Assembly: GCF_018885265.1 (NCBI RefSeq) | Contig: NZ_CP076538.1 | Location: 372,001-436,000 of the forward strand | Length of the DNA stretch: 64,000 bases | From: Amycolatopsis aidingensis | GTDB taxonomy: Bacteria; Actinomycetota; Actinomycetes; Mycobacteriales; Pseudonocardiaceae | Direction of reading: 5' to 3' | Shown here: positions 58,844-64,000 of the stretch, one piece after another | How the letters are laid out: the number at the start of each line of letters is the position of its first letter | Numbering within the stretch: position 1 is the stretch's first letter | Translations under genes and position numbers: made by a program | The notes under the pieces: model-generated | What the model was told of the DNA's origin: nothing | Databases searched by the model: none | The model's input: the letters and a program-made list of their open reading frames with translations, nothing else

Positions 58844-61057
58844 CTACCCTGGCGCCTCCTGTAACCGGTGCGCGAGGCCGGTGTGCCTGCGTCCCGCGCC
58901 GACCGCGCGCACCGCCTGCCCGATGGCCTTCTTCGAGCCCACCAGCACGACCAGCTTCTTCGCCCGGGTCACCGCGGTGTAGAGCAGGTTGCGCTGCAAC
59001 ATCATCCACGCGCTGGTGGTCACCGGGATCACCACGCAGGGGTACTCGCTGCCCTGCGAGCGATGGATGCTCACCGCGTAGGCGTGGGCGAGCTCGTCCA
59101 GCTCGGTGAACTCGTACTCCACCTCCTCCTCGTCATCGGTGCGCACGATGAGCTGCTGCTCGTCAAGGTCGACCCGGACGACCACTCCCTGGGTGCCGTT
59201 GAACACCCCGTTCGCGCCCTTGTCGTAGTTGTTGCGCAGCTGGGTGACCTTGTCCCCGGCCCGAAAGACCCGCCCGCCGAACCTGCGCTCCGGCAGGTCG
59301 GGCCGGGGCGGGGTCAGGGCCTCCTGCAACAGGGCGTTCAGCGCGCCTGCCCCCGCGGGGCCGCGGTGCATCGGGGCCAGCACCTGCACGTCCCGCCGCG
59401 GGTTCAGGCCGAACTTGGCCGGGATACGCCGGGCCACCACGTCCACCGTCAGCTTCGCCGCCTCCTCCGGATCGTCCACATTGAAGTGGAAGAAGTCCGG
59501 AAGCCCTTTGGTGAGCGGGTATTCCCCGGCGTTGATCCGGTGCGCGTTGGTGACGACGCCGGACTCGCCAGCCTGGCGGAAGATCTGGGTCAGCCGCACG
59601 TGCGGCACCGGCGTTCCAGGGGCGAGCAGGTCGCGCAGCACCTCACCGGCGCCGACCGATGGGAGCTGGTCCACGTCTCCGACCAGCAGCAGGTGCGTGC
59701 CGGGGGCGATGGCCTTGGCCAGCTTGTTGGCCAGCAGCAGGTCCAGCATGGAAGCCTCGTCCACCACGACGAGATCGGCCTCCAGCGGCCGGTCCCGGTC
59801 GTATGCGGCGTCCCCACCCGGCTTGAGCTCGAGCAGCCGGTGCACGGTCGCCGCCTCGTGCCCGGTGAGTTCGGTGAGCCGCTTGGCCGCACGCCCGGTT
59901 GGCGCGGCCAGCACGATCTTGGCCTTCTTCGCGGCGGCGAGCAGCACGATGGAGCGTACGGTGAAGCTCTTGCCGCAACCGGGCCCGCCGGTGAGCACCG
60001 AGATCCGCTCGGTGAGTGCCTGCCGGACCGCGGACTCCTGCTCCGGGGCCAGTTCGGTGCCGGTCCGGCCGTGCAGCCAGGACAGCGCCTTCGCCCAGTC
60101 GACGCCCGCGAAGGCGGGCAGCCGGTCGGCGCTGGTGCGCAGCAGCCGCAGCAGCTGGGCGGAAAGCGAGATCTCCGCGCGATGGAAGGGCAGCAGGTAG
60201 ATGGCTCGCACCTCTTCGCCGTCCGCGTCGGGGATCTCCTCGCGCGCCACGCCCTCCTCATCCACCAGCTGCGCCAGGCAGTCGATCACCAGTCCGGTGT
60301 CCACCTGCAGGATCTTGATCGCCTCGGCGATGAGTTCCTGGTCCGGCAGGAAGCAGTGCCCGTTGCCGGTGGCCTCGGAGAGGGTGAACTGCAGGCCGGC
60401 CTTGATCCGTTGCGGGCTGTCGTGCGGGATGCCTACCGCCTTGGCGATCGTGTCGGCGGTCTTGAACCCGATTCCCCACACGTCCGTTGCCAGCCGGTAC
60501 GGCTCGGTGCGCACGACCTCGATCGAGGAGTCGGCGTACTGCTTGTAGATCCGCACGGCCAGTGAGGTGGACAGCCCGATGCCCTGGAGGAAGACCATCA
60601 CCTCCTTGATGGCCTTCTGCTCCTCCCACGCCTTCGCGATCAGCGCGGTGCGTTTCGGCCCGAGTTTGGGTACCTCGATCAGCCGGTCCGGCTCGTGCTC
60701 GATCACCTCGAGCGCGCCGACCCCGAAGTGGTCGACGATCTTCTCCGCGAGCTTCGGGCCGATGCCCTTGATCAGCCCGGAACCGAGGTAGCGGCGCACC
60801 CCCTGCACCGTCGCGGGCAGCACGGTGCTGTAGTCCTCGACGTGGAACTGCTTGCCGTACTGCGGATGTGAGCCCCACCGGCCGACCATCCGCAGCGCCT
60901 CACCCGGCTGCGCGCCCAGCAGCGAGCCCACGACGGTGACCAGGTCACCCCCGCGGCCGGGATCCACCCTGGCGACGGTGTAGCCGGTGTCCTCGTTGGC
61001 GAAGGTGATCCGTTCCAGCGTCGCTTCCAGCACAGACCCACGAAACGGTTGCGGCAC
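58844..61057 (-). CDS. recD2: SF1B DNA helicase RecD2
   Basis: The 737-residue protein has the N-terminal RecD2 region with tandem helix-hairpin-helix modules (GSGLIKGIGPKLAEKIVDHFG; VPKLGPKRTALIAKAWEEQ), helicase motif I LTGGPGCGKSFTVR near residue 357, motif II LVVVDEASMLD, LLLVGDVDQLPSVGAG for motif III and the C-terminal AVSIHRSQGSEYP and YTAVTRAKKLVVLVG for motifs V/VI. It unwinds DNA 5'-3' in repair, independent of RecBC. The start is a GTG. Downstream of the SIS gene by 42 bp on the same strand. Confidence 0.95.
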   Translation of the reverse strand: MPQPFRGSVLEATLERITFANEDTGYTVARVDPGRGGDLVTVVGSLLGAQPGEALRMVGRWGSHPQYGKQFHVEDYSTVLPATVQGVRRYLGSGLIKGIGPKLAEKIVDHFGVGALEVIEHEPDRLIEVPKLGPKRTALIAKAWEEQKAIKEVMVFLQGIGLSTSLAVRIYKQYADSSIEVVRTEPYRLATDVWGIGFKTADTIAKAVGIPHDSPQRIKAGLQFTLSEATGNGHCFLPDQELIAEAIKILQVDTGLVIDCLAQLVDEEGVAREEIPDADGEEVRAIYLLPFHRAEISLSAQLLRLLRTSADRLPAFAGVDWAKALSWLHGRTGTELAPEQESAVRQALTERISVLTGGPGCGKSFTVRSIVLLAAAKKAKIVLAAPTGRAAKRLTELTGHEAATVHRLLELKPGGDAAYDRDRPLEADLVVVDEASMLDLLLANKLAKAIAPGTHLLLVGDVDQLPSVGAGEVLRDLLAPGTPVPHVRLTQIFRQAGESGVVTNAHRINAGEYPLTKGLPDFFHFNVDDPEEAAKLTVDVVARRIPAKFGLNPRRDVQVLAPMHRGPAGAGALNALLQEALTPPRPDLPERRFGGRVFRAGDKVTQLRNNYDKGANGVFNGTQGVVVRVDLDEQQLIVRTDDEEEVEYEFTELDELAHAYAVSIHRSQGSEYPCVVIPVTTSAWMMLQRNLLYTAVTRAKKLVVLVGSKKAIGQAVRAVGAGRRHTGLAHRLQEAPG

Positions 61058-61099
61058 GCCTTACACCTACCACGCCACGGCCGCGTGCGGGCGCACCCG

Positions 61100-61831
61100 T
61101 CAGCGCAGCGTGGCCAGCTCCGGGATCCGCTCGCCGTAGCGGGCGAGCAGGTCGGCGTTGCGCTCGTCCCCGCCGGGCACGTTGGAGCTCGTCCACACCG
61201 GAAGCCGGACGCCACGCTCGTCCGCGAGGTCGTGCAGCCGTGCCAGCAGCATGGACCACAGGTACGCGCCGAGGATGGTGGATACCGCGCAGGTACGCGG
61301 CTCCTCGCCCGGGTACACCACGTCGCCGGGCGGCACACCGGTGTCCAGCACGATGGTGGCGTGGTCGGCCAGCCTGCTGCCCGCGCGGTCGGTGGCCTCC
61401 GCCGAGGCGGGCAGCGAGGTCACCGCGAGTACCGGCACGTCCCTTGCCCGCGCCTCCTTGGCAATCTCCACCGGGTAGGGGTTCCGGCCGCTGGTGGAGA
61501 ACACCACCATGACGTCCGGCGGTACCGGCGCCGCCGACTGCACCAGCGCCCGCCCGCGGCCGAACTCCCGCTCGGCGTCCGTGCTGCGCAGCGCGCCGGT
61601 CAGCGGCAGCACCGCCGGTTCCCACAGCGGGCGTACCGCGGCCAGGCCGCCCGCCCGGTAGAAGGTCTCGCACACCATCGCCAGCGAATGACCCGCACCG
61701 GCCGCGTGCACCACCCCGCCGCTCTCGATGGCGTTCAGCACGAGCCCGGCGGCAGCGGGAATCGCTTCCGCACAACCCTGGTCCAGGTCATCCAGCAGCG
61801 ATCGGATGCGTTGACGAGCTACTTCGGCCAT
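61100..61831 (-). CDS. SIS-domain phosphosugar-binding protein
   Basis: The 243-residue protein has one SIS fold: GGVVHAAGAGHSLAMVCETFYRAGGLAAV, VMVVFSTSGRNPYPVEIAKEARARDVPVLAVTS and a C-terminal DRAGSRLADHATIVLDTGVPPGDVVYP. The STSGRNPYPVE loop binds the phosphate of a sugar phosphate. Similar to the single-SIS isomerases near amino-sugar genes. GAGGAGG lies near the start. A dre-like site 86 bp upstream suggests control by a DasR/NagR GntR regulator and N-acetylglucosamine metabolism. Confidence 0.88.
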   Translation of the reverse strand: MAEVARQRIRSLLDDLDQGCAEAIPAAAGLVLNAIESGGVVHAAGAGHSLAMVCETFYRAGGLAAVRPLWEPAVLPLTGALRSTDAEREFGRGRALVQSAAPVPPDVMVVFSTSGRNPYPVEIAKEARARDVPVLAVTSLPASAEATDRAGSRLADHATIVLDTGVPPGDVVYPGEEPRTCAVSTILGAYLWSMLLARLHDLADERGVRLPVWTSSNVPGGDERNADLLARYGERIPELATLR

Positions 61832-61916
61832 CGGCGAGGTGCCTCCTCGGGAAGTCGGCGCGGTGGTTTTGCGGCGCGGCGGCGGTTCGGGGGGCAACGC
61901 TAGGGACAGCGGGACA

Positions 61917-61932
61917 ATTTGTCCAGACCAAT
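61917..61932 (-). promoter_or_regulatory. dre-like (DasR-type) site upstream of the SIS gene
   Basis: On the minus strand: ATTGGTCTGGACAAAT. Compared with the Streptomyces DasR consensus ACTGGTCTAGACCAGT, it matches 12-13 of 16 bases including TGGTCT-GAC. Assignment rests on pattern and on the neighbouring phosphosugar gene. Confidence 0.5.
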
Positions 61933-62019
61933 ACATTCACGGTCAACATAATGCTGATATGAGCCGTTCGGCCTAGCTGTGTTCGAGAAGGCGCGATCGT
62001 GACGCACGGCGCACCGGGC

Positions 62020-62739
62020 TCAGTGGGGATTGGGGTCCAGCAGGTCGATTCCGGCACTGTCCGGCAACGGTCGCTCCGGGTCGGGCCGCAGCCCGCGCTC
62101 GCCGAGCATGCCCTCGATCAACCGCCACACCGACCGGGCCAGCTCGGCGGTGAACTGCTCGGCCGTGCCGCCTTCCGCCTCGGCCAGCCACCGGCCGATC
62201 GCGGCCTCGACGAAGGCGACCAGCCCGAAGGCGAACGGTTCCATGCCGCGCTCGTCCAGGCCCGCCGCGCGCAGGGCCCCGGCGAGCAGCCTGCCGAGGT
62301 TCACCGCGAACGTCCCGGTGAAGTCGGTGATCGCGTCGCCGCGGCCGGCGGGATCCCGGCGGGAATGCCGGACCAGGTAGCGGTAGAGCTGCCGGTGGGT
62401 GCCGAGCCAGCGCACGATGGTGTCGATCGCCGAGGTGATGATCTCGTTCGGCGAGCCCCCCGCCCGCCAGACCGGGGCCAGCTCGGCCATCAGCCGCCGC
62501 ACGATGCGCTGGCACACCGTGTGCTGCAGGTCGGCCTTGCCCTCGAAGTGCCGGTACAACCGGGGCCGGGCGACCCCGGCTTCCGCGGCGATCTGTTCGG
62601 TGAGCACGTCCGGGCCGTACCGTTCGATCGCGGTGATCGCGGCCTCGGCGAACTCGGCACGCCTGCGCTCGCGCTGCCCCTCCCAGCGGGTGGCTCGGCC
62701 GTCCGGCCTGCCCGTGCTGCCCTTCACTCCACCTGCCAC
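62020..62739 (-). CDS. TetR-family regulator
   Basis: The 239-residue protein has the HTH YGPDVLTEQIAAEAGVARPRLYRHFEGKADLQHTVCQRI, then a large ligand domain (WLGTHRQLYRYLVRHSRRDPAGRGDAITDFTGTFAVNL). The start is a GTG with GCGGAG; a second GTG at 62725 is possible. It is 10 bp behind the SDR/acyl-reductase gene on the same strand, so it probably regulates lipid metabolism including that gene. Confidence 0.85.
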   Translation of the reverse strand: MAGGVKGSTGRPDGRATRWEGQRERRRAEFAEAAITAIERYGPDVLTEQIAAEAGVARPRLYRHFEGKADLQHTVCQRIVRRLMAELAPVWRAGGSPNEIITSAIDTIVRWLGTHRQLYRYLVRHSRRDPAGRGDAITDFTGTFAVNLGRLLAGALRAAGLDERGMEPFAFGLVAFVEAAIGRWLAEAEGGTAEQFTAELARSVWRLIEGMLGERGLRPDPERPLPDSAGIDLLDPNPH

Positions 62740-62749
62740 CTCCGCAAAC

Positions 62750-64000
62750 CTACCCCCGCCACAGCAGGCGGGTGAGGGTGGCGACCACGGCGACCACCGG
62801 ATGCCTGCGGCCCTCGGCCTGCCGGGTGTCCGGCGCGGTTTCCGGCATCGCCTGGTATGCCGCCAGATGAGTAAGGGTGCGCATGGTGTGCGGGGCCAGC
62901 CGGTCGGCGAGGTCGGCCGCGGTGCCCGCTGGCAGGTTGACCACCTCGGGGCGGCGTTCCAGCGCCCGCACGATCATCGTCGCCGCCTGCTCCGGGCTGA
63001 GCGAGGGCAGCCTGCGGAACACCTTCGCGCTCGGCGCGCTCATCGCGGTCCGCACCAGCGGCACCCGCACCGAGCTGAAGGTCACTCCCTCGGCCAGCAG
63101 GTCCCGCCCGGCCACCTTGCCGAACTCGTCCAGCGCGGCCTTCGAGGCCAGGTACGCGGAGAACCGCGGGGTGTGGTTCTGCAGGCCCTGCGTGGTGACG
63201 TTGACGATATGCCCGAACCGCTGCTCGATCATCGCGGGCAGCAGGGCGAAGGTCAGCCGTAGCGGGGCGAAGTAGTTCAGCGCCATGGTGCGCTCGTAGT
63301 CGTGCAGCCTGCCGGTGGAGTGTGCCACCGAACGGCGGATCGACCGGCCCGCGTTGTTCACCAGCATGTCCACCGCGCCGTGCTCGGCGAGCACCTGCTT
63401 GACCATCGCGTCGACCGCCTCGGGGTCGGTCACATCGCACGGATGGATTTCGGCTCGCCCGCCCGCCGCCTGGATCTCCTCGCGCACCGCGGTCAGCTCG
63501 TCGGACCGCCTGGCCACCAGCAGCACGATGGCACCATGGCGTGCCACCCGCAGTGCGGTGGCCCTGCCGATCCCGGAGGACGCACCGGTGATCAGCACCC
63601 GCCTGCCACGCAGCGGGTTGCCGCGTGCGCTCCTGCGGACCCGGTCGGCATCCAGCTGCTCGGCCCAGTACCGGTACAGCCGCCCGGCGTAGCTGGAAAG
63701 CGGCGGGCACTCGATGCCGGTTCCGGCCAGTGCCGCGCGGGTGGCGGTGGTGTCGAACCGGACCGCGAGGGTGAGTACGGGCAGCACCTCGGCCGGGATT
63801 CCGAGCTCGGTCAGCGCGGCGGCGAGTGCCTGCTGGCGTACCGAGGATCGCCGCCGGGCGAGCGCGTGTCCGGCCCGGCGCAGCGCGCCGGAAAGGTTCA
63901 CCGGCAGGGTGCGCACGATCCGCGGGCCACCCGCCGCGCCGACAAAGGCGTTGTACACCTCGTGCAGGGGCTGCGGTTCGGGCGCGGCGAGGTGATAGGT
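62750..64000 (-). CDS. fatty-acyl reductase-like SDR protein, N-terminus off the edge
   Basis: About 416 residues of the C-terminal part are visible; the frame stays open to the window end (TYHLAAPEPQPLHEVYNAFVGAAGG), which looks like the end of a NAD_binding_4/male-sterility reductase domain. From about 63610 leftward is a complete SDR domain: GRRVLITGASSGIGRATALRVARHG, VDMLVNNAGRSIRRSV, the catalytic pair in FSAYLASKAALDEFGKV (Tyr, Lys). This two-domain layout is typical of AcrA1 (Rv3391)-type acyl-CoA reductases for wax or long-chain alcohol synthesis. The first in-frame GTG inside the window at 63958 is not the real start. Confidence 0.85.
   Translation of the reverse strand, partial: TYHLAAPEPQPLHEVYNAFVGAAGGPRIVRTLPVNLSGALRRAGHALARRRSSVRQQALAAALTELGIPAEVLPVLTLAVRFDTTATRAALAGTGIECPPLSSYAGRLYRYWAEQLDADRVRRSARGNPLRGRRVLITGASSGIGRATALRVARHGAIVLLVARRSDELTAVREEIQAAGGRAEIHPCDVTDPEAVDAMVKQVLAEHGAVDMLVNNAGRSIRRSVAHSTGRLHDYERTMALNYFAPLRLTFALLPAMIEQRFGHIVNVTTQGLQNHTPRFSAYLASKAALDEFGKVAGRDLLAEGVTFSSVRVPLVRTAMSAPSAKVFRRLPSLSPEQAATMIVRALERRPEVVNLPAGTAADLADRLAPHTMRTLTHLAAYQAMPETAPDTRQAEGRRHPVVAVVATLTRLLWRG

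Overview
The window is high-GC DNA with GTG/TTG starts, many 1-4 bp gene overlaps, two AfsR-type SARP regulators, Scr1-type XRE/DUF397 pairs, F420-type oxidoreductases and an iniBAC-like locus. This points to a filamentous or mycolata-related actinomycete, most plausibly Pseudonocardiaceae (Amycolatopsis/Prauserella-like). Genus cannot be fixed from the sequence alone. I see no insertion sequence, prophage, rRNA operon or CRISPR array.

Layout. 1-6.3 kb: a truncated secreted esterase, a PadR regulator, a two-domain glyoxalase-fold protein, an AfsR-like SARP/NB-ARC/TPR regulator, an aldo/keto reductase and a DUF5709 protein. 6.4-11.6 kb: a second AfsR-like regulator, then two secreted wall-active enzymes (NlpC/P60-like and GH75 chitosanase-like) that share duplicated peptidoglycan-binding modules. 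11.6-16.6 kb: an ohrR-ohr peroxide pair, a TetR/nitroreductase divergon with palindromic operators, and a TetR -> MaoC/SCP2 fusion -> thiolase operon. 16.8-20.8 kb: succinate-semialdehyde-type dehydrogenase with an orphan DrrA-like ATPase, and an AlkZ-like winged-helix protein. 20.8-27.3 kb: an LLM flavin/F420 oxidoreductase, a zinc-finger/XRE/DUF397 island bracketed by inverted arrays of a 21-bp repeat, an ABC exporter with a divergent GbsR/MarR regulator and its operator, and a decayed SGNH hydrolase pseudogene. 27.3-35.5 kb: FUSC exporter, MT0933-like antitoxin, tyrA, M20 amidohydrolase, tadA with its partner, CsbD, tRNA-Ser(CGA), methyltransferase, SMR exporter with its TetR regulator, and a small secreted protein.

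35.5-45 kb is an iniBAC-like cell-envelope stress locus: Hsp70-like ATPase -> IniR-like LuxR regulator -> DUF1989 on the minus strand, facing IniB-like -> two dynamin-like GTPases (IniA/IniC-like) on the plus strand. 45-51.3 kb: a secreted ExeM/NucH-like nuclease, and a tight four-gene operon made of two WXG100-sized helical proteins, a soluble FtsK/SpoIIIE-type protein with three ATPase-fold repeats of which only the middle keeps Walker motifs, and a coiled-coil protein. I do not recognise this last operon as a described system.

51.4-58 kb: tRNA-Ser(GGA), then a three-gene cluster encoding an isocitrate-lyase/PEP-mutase-family enzyme, a bile-acid:sodium-symporter-like permease and a 1306-aa membrane NRPS with the Pls/PosA (epsilon-poly-lysine synthetase-like) architecture. 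This is probably a small non-alpha poly-amino-acid biosynthetic cluster. 58-64 kb: HxlR/PaaI-thioesterase divergon, recD2 helicase, a SIS-domain phosphosugar protein with a DasR-like site upstream, a TetR regulator, and the C-terminal part of a fatty-acyl reductase/SDR protein running off the edge.

Three arrays of the same 21-bp tandem repeat lie at 21.9, 23.3 and 47.5 kb, every one of them between convergent genes.
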